A stretch of DNA of 43,205 nucleotides from Nocardiopsis endophytica (GTDB lineage: Bacteria > Actinomycetota > Actinomycetes > Streptosporangiales > Streptosporangiaceae), in NCBI RefSeq assembly GCF_027706725.1, contig NZ_JAQFWQ010000060.1, positions 1 through 43,205 of the forward strand, given 5' to 3'. The translations under genes and the position numbers were made by a program. Positions 29,570 to 37,306 of the stretch are shown piece after piece. Within the stretch, counting starts at the first letter, position 1, and each line of letters starts with the position of its first letter. A model generated the notes under the pieces. That model did not search any database and was not told where the DNA came from. It saw nothing but the letters and a program-made list of their open reading frames with translations.

Positions 29570-31619
29570 GGGCGTGCACCCGGGCCGCCTCCATCTCGGC
29601 CCGGGCCTGCCCTGCCGCGTCGAGCGCCGCGTCCAGCACCCGCTCGGCCTCGTCGAAGTCGCCGGTCTTGATGTGGACCGTGGCCAGCCCCACCAGCACG
29701 CGCGTGCGCAGGTAGTGGTCGCCCGCCTCGGTGAAGTGGCCCAGCGCCCAGGTGAAGTGCCCGACGGCCTCCTCCGGCCGCCCGGCGTCGCGCAGGGCCT
29801 CGCCCAGGCGGCGCCGCATCAGGGCGATCCCGCGCTCCCTGCCCAGCGAGGTGTGCACGGTGAGCGCGCCCTCGAAGTGGGGCACGGCCTCGCCGGGGGC
29901 GTCCCGGGCCAGCTCCACCACGCCGAGCCCCTCCATGGCCGCCGCCCGCCCCAGGTCGTGGTCGGCCTCATCCCAGGCGCGCAGCGCCTCCCGGTGGTGG
30001 TGCTCGGCCTCCTCGGTGCGGTGCAGGCTCACGTGGGCGGCGGCCAGGGCGCCGTGCATCCGGCCACGCGCCTCCGGATCGCCCAGCTCGCGGGCGGCGG
30101 CCAGTCCGGCCTCGTGGGTGCGGAACCACGAGTCGTGGTGGCGGCGCCTCAGGAACAGGTCCCACAGCGCCTCGCAGAGCTGCCACGCCTCGGCGGGGTG
30201 GCCGTCGCGGGCGGCCCACACCACCAGTTCCTCCAGGGTGGGCAGCTCCTCGTCCAGCCAGTGCAGCGCCGCGCCGGCGTCGGGGAAGGCGGGAAGGGAC
30301 GGGTCGCCGACGCGCCCGTACAGCGGTCCCACGTGCCAGCGGCCGGGGTTGAGCGCGGTGTCGGCGGCGACGGCGGTGCGCAGGTACCCGTGCAGCAGCC
30401 GCTCCACCGCGGCCCGGCGCTCGCGTTCGGGCTCCTCGGCCTCGGCGCGTTCGCGGGCGTGCAGCCGCACCAGGTCGTGGAAGGCGAAGCGGCCGTGGTG
30501 CTCGTGCAGCAGGCTCGCCGCGACGAGCCGTTCGGCCCCGGCCTCGGCGGTGTACCGGTCGGTGCCGGTGAGCAGCGCCGCCGCCTCCGGGGAGGCGTCC
30601 GGTCCCGGGTGCAGGCCCAGCAGGCGGTACAGGCGGGCCGTCGGCGGGTCCAGTCCGGCGTAGGACACGTCCAGGGCCGAGCGCACGGACACCTCCTCGT
30701 CGCCGCTCAGTGCCGACAGGCGCCGCCGCTCGCCTTCGAGCTCCTCGACCATGCGCGCGGCGGGCCGGTCGGGCCGCAGGACCAGGCGCCCGGCGACCGC
30801 GCACAGCGCCAGCGGCAGGTGCCCGCACAGCTCGGCCAGGCGCTCGGCCTCCCCGGGCCCGCCGAGCGGCGCCGGCGCGCGCCCGCAGGTGGAGGCGCCG
30901 GTGGTGGCGCCGGGTGCTCCGGCCAAGCCCCCGCCGACGAGCCCGCGCAGCAGCCCGGCGGCGTGGTCGGCGGGCAGCGGGCGCACCCGGGTGATGCGGG
31001 CGCCTCGCGCGAGCAGCGCGGCCGGGTGCAGGCGGGTGGTGACGACGGTCAGGTGGGCGCCGCCGCCGGGCAGGAGGGCGGCCGCCTGGGCGGCGCTCGC
31101 GGCGTCGTCGAGCAGCAGCGCGATGCTGCGCCCCTCGGTGCGGGCCTGGAAGAGGCGGGCCCGGCCGGGGAGGTCGGCGGGGACCTCCTCGGGGCGCACG
31201 CCCAGGGCGCGCAGGAGGTGGGCGAGGACGGCGGCGGGGTCGGCGGGTCCGGAGTGCGCGAATGCGGCCAGGTCGGCGGTGAGGCGGCCGTCGGCGAAGC
31301 GCTCCCCGTCGGTCTCCAGGAAGCGGGCGGCGACGGCGGTCTTGCCCACGCCGCCGGTTCCGGTGAGGACGACGATGCGGGGCGTGCGGGTGGTGAGCGC
31401 CTCGTGGGCCTCGCGGCGCAGGAGGGACAGCTCGCGGAGGCGGTCGGCCATGCGGGCGGGCGCCCGGGGCGCCCGGAGCGGACCGGCGGGGGCGGGCGCC
31501 GGCCCGGCGCCGAGGTGGATGCCGCCGTGGACGGTCCCGGCCTGCACCACCACGCCGTGGCGGCCGCCGGAGGCCGTATTGCCCGGCGTGCCCGGTGTGC
31601 CCTCTTCGCGTGAGGTCAT
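29340..31619 (-). CDS. STAND (NB-ARC-TPR) ATPase with N-terminal amyloid-signalling-like motif
   Basis: The 759-residue NLR-like protein has a short N-terminal motif VVVQAGTVHGGIHL (residues 23-36), then a Pro/Ala linker. An NB-ARC ATPase follows with Walker A GTGGVGKTA at 87-95, Walker B IALLLDDA near 165, and a winged-helix region with DVSYAGLDPPTARLYRLLGL. TPRs run from about 470 to 740. STAND proteins are ATP-driven switches in signalling, metabolite control or defence. The V-Q-x-G core resembles the RHIM/PP-like class of bacterial amyloid signalling sequences seen at the N-termini of bacterial NLR proteins. The start ATG 31619 has AGGTGGG just upstream. The last 25 residues overlap the convergent unknown ORF. 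Confidence 0.83.
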   Translation of the reverse strand: MTSREEGTPGTPGNTASGGRHGVVVQAGTVHGGIHLGAGPAPAPAGPLRAPRAPARMADRLRELSLLRREAHEALTTRTPRIVVLTGTGGVGKTAVAARFLETDGERFADGRLTADLAAFAHSGPADPAAVLAHLLRALGVRPEEVPADLPGRARLFQARTEGRSIALLLDDAASAAQAAALLPGGGAHLTVVTTRLHPAALLARGARITRVRPLPADHAAGLLRGLVGGGLAGAPGATTGASTCGRAPAPLGGPGEAERLAELCGHLPLALCAVAGRLVLRPDRPAARMVEELEGERRRLSALSGDEEVSVRSALDVSYAGLDPPTARLYRLLGLHPGPDASPEAAALLTGTDRYTAEAGAERLVAASLLHEHHGRFAFHDLVRLHARERAEAEEPERERRAAVERLLHGYLRTAVAADTALNPGRWHVGPLYGRVGDPSLPAFPDAGAALHWLDEELPTLEELVVWAARDGHPAEAWQLCEALWDLFLRRRHHDSWFRTHEAGLAAARELGDPEARGRMHGALAAAHVSLHRTEEAEHHHREALRAWDEADHDLGRAAAMEGLGVVELARDAPGEAVPHFEGALTVHTSLGRERGIALMRRRLGEALRDAGRPEEAVGHFTWALGHFTEAGDHYLRTRVLVGLATVHIKTGDFDEAERVLDAALDAAGQARAEMEAARVHALRGGLEDLRGRRGPAVRHLREALTIYRRLGAVEAEGVEQRLAGLERRGPDGTEGAGQEDGDGERSGPGGAAGGTPM

Positions 31620-31632
31620 CGCCCACCTGTGA

Positions 31633-31995
31633 TCATCAGGCTACTTTGCGTATTTTCGTCACGCTAACATCCGGCCTTGGGACCTCACCCGGCGGGGGTG
31701 CGACGCCAGGGCCGACCTGGGCGGGCGCAAGGAGCCGGCCGGCGGGGCCCATGCCTCGTTCGCCTCGCCGGAGAAGGCCGAGGCTCTGGCGGGAAGCTCC
31801 AGCGGCACCATCCTGCCGTTCAGCTTCCACCCGGACCTGGAGCCCGTCGTCGACCCCAGGGTGCTGGCCCACCCCGGGATCAACTTCAACGCCGCCCGGC
31901 TGGACCGCTCCCTCGCCCTGGACATCCGGGACCACCGGGCCCACCTCGACCGCACCGGCGCCCGCATCCACCACGTCGCCGCCAGGGCGGAGTGA
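31633..31995 (+). pseudogene. 5'-truncated YbaK/ProX-type aminoacyl-tRNA deacylase remnant
   Basis: The frame ending at TGA 31993-31995 encodes a clear C-terminal two-thirds of a YbaK-type editing domain: RADLGG.RK, ASFASPEKAEALAG, SGTILPFSFHPDLEPVVDP, and GINFNAARLDRSLALD. The frame is closed by a TGA at 31630-31632 and contains no ATG, GTG or TTG start in good position. The N-terminal about 60 residues of a normal 150-170-residue domain are missing. The decayed 5' end abuts the promoter side of the STAND gene, suggesting an insertion or deletion that removed the head. No ribosome site is seen, so it is probably not expressed. Confidence 0.6.
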
Positions 31996-32127
31996 CGGAG
32001 CGCCAGGGAGCGTCCGCGCGGCAGGAGAACCGCTCGCCGCACGCCGTGAGCGCCTGTACCGCGCACCGGGCGAATCGGGACGGGCGGCCTCCGGGCGGGC
32101 CGCGGAGGCGGGACCCGGCAGCCGAAG

Positions 32128-32161
32128 CCTGACAGTACCTGTCAGGAACCGGTCCCATACT
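32128..32161 (+). promoter_or_regulatory. Operator and leaderless promoter of the WYL regulator gene
   Basis: CCTGACAG-TAC-CTGTCAGG (32128-32146) is a perfect inverted repeat. It is followed by a -10-like CATACT (32156-32161) placed seven bases before the ATG, which implies a leaderless transcript. The repeat overlaps the expected -35 position, so a bound dimer would control transcription, probably autoregulation by the WYL protein. Confidence 0.55.
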
Positions 32162-32167
32162 GGTGCC

Positions 32168-33184
32168 ATGCGCGCCGACCGTCTGCTCTCCCTGCTCCTG
32201 CTGCTGCAGAACCGCGGCCGGATGACCGCCGCCGAGCTCGCCGAGGAACTGGAGTGCTCCGAGCGCACCGTCTACCGGGACGCCGAGGCCCTGAGCGCCG
32301 CCGGGGTACCGATCTACGCCGAGCGCGGCACGGGAGGCGGGTACCGCTTGATGGAGGGCTACCGAACCCGCCTGACCGGGCTCACCGAGGGGGAGGCGCA
32401 CTCCCTGGCCTTCACCGGCATGCCCGGCCCCGCAGGCGACCTGGGACTCGGCTCGGACCTGGCGCTGGCCCAGCTCAAACTGCACGCGGCCATGCCCGAC
32501 GCGCTGCGCGAGCGCGCCGAGCGGGTGTCCTCCCGGTTCCACCTGGACACCACCGCCTGGTGGCGCCGCCCCGCCGCCACCCCGTTCCTGGCGCCCCTGG
32601 CCGAAGCGGTCTGGGAGTCGCGCACCGTGCGGGTCTCCTACCGGCGCTTCGACGACACCCGCGTCGAGCGCTCCCTGGACCCGCTGGGGCTGGTGCTCAA
32701 GGGCGACACCTGGTACTTCGTGGCCCGGCCGACGCCGGAGCCCGGCGGGGCGGAGAAGCCCCCGCGCACCTACCGGGTCGAGCGCATCGGCGCGCTGGAG
32801 GACACCGGGCGCCCCTTCACCAGACCTGAGGGCTTCGACCTGCCCGCCGCCTGGAGCTCCTGGGCCGAGGAGTTCGAGAGCTCCCGCTACACCCTGCGCA
32901 CCCGGGTGCTGCTCACCGACCAGGGCGCCGAGCTGGTGCCGGTGCTGTGCTCGCCGCGCACCGCCGCCCAGGCCGAGTACGGGCCGGTCCGGGCCGACGG
33001 CCGCCGGGAGGCGCTCCTGACCACCGAGTCGGTGCCGGTCGCGGTGCACGAGTTCTCCCGGTTCGGCCCCGACATCGAGGTCCTCGGCCCCCCGGAGCTG
33101 CGGCGGGCCATGGCCCGCCACATGGAGGGGGCCGCCGCGCTGTACCGCGGCGACCCCGGGGACCGACCCGCCCCAGGGCCCTGA
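32168..33184 (+). CDS. WYL-domain (YafY-type) transcriptional regulator
   Basis: The 338-residue protein has an N-terminal DeoR/HTH_11 winged helix at 1-60 (MRADRLLSLLLLLQNRGRMTA.., the recognition helix ELECSERTVYRDAEAL, and the wing ERGTGGGYRL). The WYL domain at about 140-220 (RVSYRRFDDTRVERSLDPLGLVLKGDTWYFVAR) binds small ligands or nucleic acid, and a WCX-type C-terminal extension follows. Such regulators control stress, sugar or defence genes. No ribosome site precedes ATG 32168 and the -10 box is seven bases upstream, consistent with leaderless expression. The C-terminal DPGDRPAPGP is a low-complexity tail. Confidence 0.88.
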   Translation: MRADRLLSLLLLLQNRGRMTAAELAEELECSERTVYRDAEALSAAGVPIYAERGTGGGYRLMEGYRTRLTGLTEGEAHSLAFTGMPGPAGDLGLGSDLALAQLKLHAAMPDALRERAERVSSRFHLDTTAWWRRPAATPFLAPLAEAVWESRTVRVSYRRFDDTRVERSLDPLGLVLKGDTWYFVARPTPEPGGAEKPPRTYRVERIGALEDTGRPFTRPEGFDLPAAWSSWAEEFESSRYTLRTRVLLTDQGAELVPVLCSPRTAAQAEYGPVRADGRREALLTTESVPVAVHEFSRFGPDIEVLGPPELRRAMARHMEGAAALYRGDPGDRPAPGP

Positions 33185-33187
33185 GGG

Positions 33188-33212
33188 GCGCCGGGGCCCG
33201 CCGGCCCGGCGC
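33188..33212. terminator. Hairpin between convergent genes
   Basis: GCGCCGGG (33188-33195) pairs with CCCGGCGC (33205-33212) between the WYL stop (33184) and the kinase stop (33215). It is a short bidirectional terminator candidate. Confidence 0.5.
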
Positions 33213-33214
33213 GC

Positions 33215-35095
33215 TCAGAACGCGCCGAAGAAGCCGAAGGAGGCCAGGGCCGCGTTGGTCGCCACCAGCGCCACCGCCGACAGCAGGATGCCGGCCACGA
33301 ACCCGCTGCGCAGCGACCGGACCAGGTACTCCAGCGACACCACGTTGTTCAGCAGGAAGTAGCCGAGCTGCATCGCCAGCACGAACCCGTCGTAGTTGAA
33401 CCCGCTGAGCAGGGACTCGCCCCACATGCCCTGGTAGTACCACGGCTGCCCCCACCAGGCGTCGGTGGAGGTGATCCACTGCCAGGCGTGCGCGGCGCCC
33501 CACCCCAGCGGGATCTGCAGGATCGGGATGATCAGCAGCGGCACCAGCTTGATGAAGCTCCACAGGCTCGGCTGAGAGGCCTTGCGCGCCTGGTCCTGGG
33601 CCCGCCGGGCGGCCCGCTCCTCGGCGCGCAGCCGCTCCCGGTGCGCCCGCTCGGCCTCCTGGCGGCGCCGCTGCTCCTCCTGCTGCTGCTCCTGCCGGCG
33701 GCGCTCCTCCTGCATCTGCTGGGTCCGCTGCGCCTCGCGCCGGTGCCCGCCGGCCGAGTCCCGGTACAGGTCGCTGTAGGCGTCGCCGCCCTGCTGCCCG
33801 GCGGGCGGCGCGGCCGCGGCCGCTCCCGGCCCCTCGGGGTGGTACGGCGGCGGCTGGGTGCCCGGCACCTGCCCGTACTGTGCGGTCTGCGGGTAGCCGG
33901 CGGTCTGGCCGAACTGCGCCGTCGGCTGCGCCTGTCCGGCCTGCCCGAATTGGGCGGTCCGGTCCGGCGCGCCCGGGTACTGCGCCGTGGCCGGGTCGGC
34001 CCCGGCCTGGAGCCCCTGCGTGCCCTGCTGGAAGCGGGCGGTCGCGTCCGCGCCCCCTTCCGGCTCGTAGCGGGCGGTCGCGCCGTCGGCCGCCGCGTAC
34101 CCGGCGGCCGCCCCGCCGAGCGCACCGGCCGCGGCCCCCGCGGCCGCCGCGCCCATGACGGAGGTGCGCCCGGCGGCCCCCGCCCCCGGGGAGGTGGCCC
34201 CCGACACGGTGTCCGGCGCCGCCCCCAGGGCCGCGTTCACCTTCTCCACCTGGTCGCGCACGCCCTGCTGGAAGGAGGGGGGCAGCCAGGACCCCCCGGC
34301 CGGCACGTCCCCGAGGTGGTCGAGGAGCTGCCCGGTCCCGGGGCGGTTGCGCGGGTCCTTCTCCAGGCAGGCGGCGACCACCCGCTGCAGCGACGGCGGG
34401 ACGGCGGCGATGTCGGGGCGCTCCTGGATGATGCGCATCACCATGGTGGGCATGGCGCCCTCGCCGAAGGGCCCCGTGCCCGAGGCGGCGTAGACCAGCA
34501 CCGCGCCGTAGGCGAACAGGTCGCTGGCCGGGGTCATGTGCTCGCCCTGCACCTGCTCGGGCGACATGAACCCGGGGGTGCCGATGATCGACTGGGTGGC
34601 CGCGGCGCCCTCGGTGGCGCGCGCGATGCCGAAGTCGATCACCCGCGGCCCGTCCTCGGCCAGCAGCACGTTGCCGGGCTTGAGGTCGCGGTGGATCAGC
34701 CCCACCCGGTGGATCTCGGCCAGCGCCTCGGCCAGGCCGGTGGCCAGCACCCGCAGCGAGGCCTCCGGCAGCGGCCCGTGCGCCTGCACGCCCTCGTCCA
34801 GCGGCAGCGAGGGGACGTAGGAGGTCACCAGCCAGGGCACCTCCCCGTCGGGGTCGGCGTCGATCACCGGCGCGGTGAAGGCGCCGCTGACCTGGCGGGC
34901 GGCGGTGACCTCGCGGGCGAAGCGCTCCCGGAAGGAGGGGTCGGCGGCCAGGTGCGGGTGGATCCGCTTGACCGCCACGGCCCGCCCCCCGGAGGAGCGG
35001 CCGAAGAAGACCTGGCCCATGCCCCCCGCGCCCAGGCGCCCGATGAGGCGGTAGCGCCCGATGCGGTCCGGGTCGCCGTGCTCCAGTGGGCCCAC
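33215..35095 (-). CDS. Membrane-anchored Ser/Thr protein kinase (PknB-type) with TAQF repeats
   Basis: The 626-residue protein has a complete Hanks-type kinase at 13-265: glycine loop GAGGMGQVF (22-30), Lys43, HRDLKPGN (135-142), DFG (154-156) and GTPGFMSPE (172-180). A linker at about 365-470 contains five or six copies of a TA[QR][FY] unit with Gln/Gly. A charged Gln/Glu/Arg coiled coil spans about 485-550. It ends in about four transmembrane helices and no extracellular PASTA domain. GGAGG 8 bases before GTG 35095 fixes the start. The membrane domain follows rather than splits the kinase, so the sensor is probably intramembrane. It is divergent from the Nudix gene. Confidence 0.88.
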   Translation of the reverse strand: MGPLEHGDPDRIGRYRLIGRLGAGGMGQVFFGRSSGGRAVAVKRIHPHLAADPSFRERFAREVTAARQVSGAFTAPVIDADPDGEVPWLVTSYVPSLPLDEGVQAHGPLPEASLRVLATGLAEALAEIHRVGLIHRDLKPGNVLLAEDGPRVIDFGIARATEGAAATQSIIGTPGFMSPEQVQGEHMTPASDLFAYGAVLVYAASGTGPFGEGAMPTMVMRIIQERPDIAAVPPSLQRVVAACLEKDPRNRPGTGQLLDHLGDVPAGGSWLPPSFQQGVRDQVEKVNAALGAAPDTVSGATSPGAGAAGRTSVMGAAAAGAAAGALGGAAAGYAAADGATARYEPEGGADATARFQQGTQGLQAGADPATAQYPGAPDRTAQFGQAGQAQPTAQFGQTAGYPQTAQYGQVPGTQPPPYHPEGPGAAAAAPPAGQQGGDAYSDLYRDSAGGHRREAQRTQQMQEERRRQEQQQEEQRRRQEAERAHRERLRAEERAARRAQDQARKASQPSLWSFIKLVPLLIIPILQIPLGWGAAHAWQWITSTDAWWGQPWYYQGMWGESLLSGFNYDGFVLAMQLGYFLLNNVVSLEYLVRSLRSGFVAGILLSAVALVATNAALASFGFFGAF

Positions 35096-35284
35096 GTTTC
35101 CAACCTCCGTCGCTCGCCGCTGCGCCGGTGCCGCCCTGTGGGCCCACACCGCTCCGTGACTCTTGGAAGACGCCCAGTCTAGGCGCTGGGAGTACCCGCC
35201 GACCCCGGGTGTGGGCGCCGTCTCCGGGGGCGGGCCGGGCGCCCCGGCCCACGGGGCGCGCACCGCGCGTCTAGCCTGGGTCAC

Positions 35285-35755
35285 ATGTCACTCCAGCTTC
35301 CTCCAGAGCAGTGGTTCGCCTCCCTCCCGACCTCCTACCTCGCCTCGTCCGGGCTGATCACCGACCCCGGCGGCCGGGTGCTGCTGGTCGACCCCAACTA
35401 CCGCGAGCACTGGACCCTGCCCGGCGGTGTCGTCGAGCAGGACGAGCCGCCGCACGTGGCCTGCGAGCGCGAGGTCGCCGAGGAGGTCGGGCTGAAGGTG
35501 GACCCGGGCGCGCTGCTGGCGGTGCAGTGGAGCGCGCCCCGCGGGGAGCGGCCGCGGCCGTTCTGCTCGTTCGTGTTCGACTGCGGACAGGTGCCCGCGG
35601 ACACGGCCATCGCCCTGCAGGCCGAGGAGCTGGACGACTACGCGTTCCTCGACCCGGAGGAGGCGCTGGCGCGCATGCATCCGGCGATCGCCCCACGCCT
35701 GGAGGCGGCCCTGGAGGGCAAGCGGAAGGGGCGGGCGGTGTACGTGGCCTCGTGA
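35285..35755 (+). CDS. Nudix hydrolase
   Basis: The 156-residue protein has a complete Nudix box: GGVVEQDEPPHVACEREVAEEVGL matches GX5EX7REUXEEXGU at about 48-70 with all metal-binding glutamates. It should hydrolyse a nucleoside diphosphate-linked compound; the precise substrate is unknown. ATG 35285 has no Shine-Dalgarno, but a -10-like TAGCCT lies seven bases upstream, consistent with a leaderless transcript. It converges on the DUF3040 gene with only 10 bp between stops. Confidence 0.9.
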   Translation: MSLQLPPEQWFASLPTSYLASSGLITDPGGRVLLVDPNYREHWTLPGGVVEQDEPPHVACEREVAEEVGLKVDPGALLAVQWSAPRGERPRPFCSFVFDCGQVPADTAIALQAEELDDYAFLDPEEALARMHPAIAPRLEAALEGKRKGRAVYVAS

Positions 35756-35765
35756 CGGCCCGGTC

Positions 35766-35999
35766 TCACCCGGCCAGCACCATCAGCGGCACGAGCACCA
35801 GCATCAGCAGCCCGAACGCGAAGGCGGCGCAGACCACGGCCACGGCGCCGCGCGGGACCGGCTCCGTCCGGGGCCCATCGCCGCCCTGGGCCTCAAGGCG
35901 TCTGGCCCCGGCGTCGAACCGTGCGGCGTACCCGGGATCCTCGGCGCGCAGCTGCGCTTCGAGGGCCCACAGCTCTCTTTCGTCCCGGCCGGCCCCCAT
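35766..35999 (-). CDS. DUF3040 small membrane protein
   Basis: The 77-residue protein has the DUF3040 layout: an N-terminal helix RDERELWALEAQLRAEDPGYAARFD, a short linker, and a C-terminal hydrophobic stretch of about 27 residues (AVAVVCAAFAFGLLMLVLVP..) with one or two membrane passes. The function of the family is unknown; it is actinobacteria-specific. ATG 35999 with GGGAGG six bases upstream is preferred over the longer frame to 36026. A perfect sigma-B-type promoter lies at 36069-36093, giving a leader of about 60 bases, so this is a probable general-stress gene. Confidence 0.82.
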   Translation of the reverse strand: MGAGRDERELWALEAQLRAEDPGYAARFDAGARRLEAQGGDGPRTEPVPRGAVAVVCAAFAFGLLMLVLVPLMVLAG

Positions 36000-36068
36000 G
36001 GCGACCTCCCGATCCCGTTCGCCCAAGGTCCCGGCGTCCTGCGCCGGAGGCCCCCCGGTAGCCCTCCG

Positions 36069-36093
36069 CTACCCGATCCGGCCGGGGGCAAAC
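36069..36093 (-). promoter_or_regulatory. Sigma-B/F-type promoter upstream of the DUF3040 gene
   Basis: On the minus strand GTTT (36093-36090), exactly 15 bases, then GGGTAG (36074-36069) matches the actinobacterial sigma-B-like consensus GTTT-N14-16-GGGTA(C/T/G). It is the best match in the window. Confidence 0.7.
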
Positions 36094-36302
36094 CGGGCCC
36101 GGGGCAGGAGCTCCCCGCCCGTGGGCGACGGGGTCGCGCCGGTGCGACAGGAGGAGGGGCGCGGACGGCGCAGACGCGGTCCGGGGGCTTCACAGGTCCA
36201 CGTGTCGCGCCTGCCGGGCCCGCCGCCCGCGCGTGCGCTCCGCGGCCCGGCCGCCCGGGCCGCGGAGCGCAGCCGTTCCCGGTGGCGGCGCACCGCCCCC
36301 GC

Positions 36303-37118
36303 TCAGTCGGCGACCGCCAGGTCCTTGCGCAGCTCCTTGAGCGTGGTGCTCAGGAGCCGGGACACGTGCATCTGGGAGAGTCCGACCGCGTCGGCGATCT
36401 GGGTCTGCGTCCGGTTGCCGTAAAACCGCATCTGCACGATGCGCCTCTCCCGCTCGGGCAGCCTGGCCAGGGCCTCCCGGACGGCCTCGTGGTCCTCGAC
36501 CCCCTCCGCGGCGCCGTCGCCCTCGCCGATGGTGTCCCCCAGGCTCGGCGCATCGTCCTCCCCCGTCCCGCAGGGGGCGTCCAGGGACAGCGCCGAATAG
36601 GCGCGCGAGGCGTTCAGCAGGTCGTCGGCGGTCCGCTCGTCCAGGTCCAGGGCCTCGGCGATCTCGGCCGTGGTGGGTCCGCGCCCGTGCTCCTGGGCGA
36701 ACTCCCCGGTGAACCGGTTGAGCTCGCCCCGCTTCTCCTGGTGCTTGCGCGGCACCCGCACGTCCCAGGTGTTGTCCCGGAAGTGCCGCTTGAGCTCGCC
36801 GGTGACGGTCGGCAGCAGATAGGACAGGAAGGGCTTGCCATAGTCGGGGTCGTAGTAGGCCACGGCGCGGGTGAGTCCGAGCATGGCGACCTGTTCGAGG
36901 TCGTCCATGGGCTCGCCGCGCCCCCGGTACCGGCGGGCCTCCCGACGCGCCACGGGGGCGTACATCCGCACCACCGTCTCGCCGAGCTCCTCGGCCGCCG
37001 CCGACCGCGGCGGCAGGACCGCGCGGGCCCTCAGCAGCTCTTCGGCGGTGGTGCCGTCCCGGCCGCGGCGCTCCGATCCGGCGCCGGTCACTGCCTCGTT
37101 CGTGCTCGGAGCGGCCAT
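36303..37118 (-). CDS. Sigma-70-family factor of the SigB/SigF/SigG stress group
   Basis: The 271-residue protein has region 2 (DDLEQVAMLGLTRAVAYYDPDYGKPFLSYLLPTVTGELKRHFRD), region 3 (VRVPRKHQEKRGELNRF..) and region 4 (LPERERRIVQMRFYGNRTQTQIADAVGLSQMHVSRLLSTTLKELR). The QMHVSRLL helix and spacing are those of the sigma-B/F general stress group. GGGAGGAATGCGAG before ATG 37118 gives a clear start. No anti-sigma kinase or anti-anti-sigma gene is adjacent, unlike the rsbVW-sigB layout. A GTTT-N15-GGGCAC site upstream suggests autoregulation. Neighbouring genes carry similar promoters. Confidence 0.92.
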   Translation of the reverse strand: MAAPSTNEAVTGAGSERRGRDGTTAEELLRARAVLPPRSAAAEELGETVVRMYAPVARREARRYRGRGEPMDDLEQVAMLGLTRAVAYYDPDYGKPFLSYLLPTVTGELKRHFRDNTWDVRVPRKHQEKRGELNRFTGEFAQEHGRGPTTAEIAEALDLDERTADDLLNASRAYSALSLDAPCGTGEDDAPSLGDTIGEGDGAAEGVEDHEAVREALARLPERERRIVQMRFYGNRTQTQIADAVGLSQMHVSRLLSTTLKELRKDLAVAD

Positions 37119-37268
37119 CTCGCATTCCTCCCCTGCGTGGTCGGCCGTTCGCCTGCACGGGGAGCCGGCGACCGCCGTGCCTCCCTTCCCCCTGGGGGGT
37201 GGCGGCCGCAGCGTCGACCCGTCGGGCGTGTGTCCCCGCTCCCAGGGGGACGCCCTCTAGGGCCCACT

Positions 37269-37293
37269 GTGCCCGGGTCACGGAACGATAAAC
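37269..37293 (-). promoter_or_regulatory. Sigma-B-type promoter candidate upstream of the sigma gene
   Basis: GTTT (37293-37290), 15 bases, GGGCAC (37274-37269): one mismatch in the -10 element. It lies just past the stop of the PoxB-like gene (37307) and about 150 bp before the sigma start, suggesting autoregulation. Confidence 0.5.
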
Positions 37294-37306
37294 GCCCGGG
37301 AGGGGC

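Noticed and set aside
29124-31613. 829-codon plus-strand ORF opposite the STAND gene
   Set aside because: The translation is Val/Gly/Gln/His low complexity. The minus frame carries Walker motifs and TPRs.
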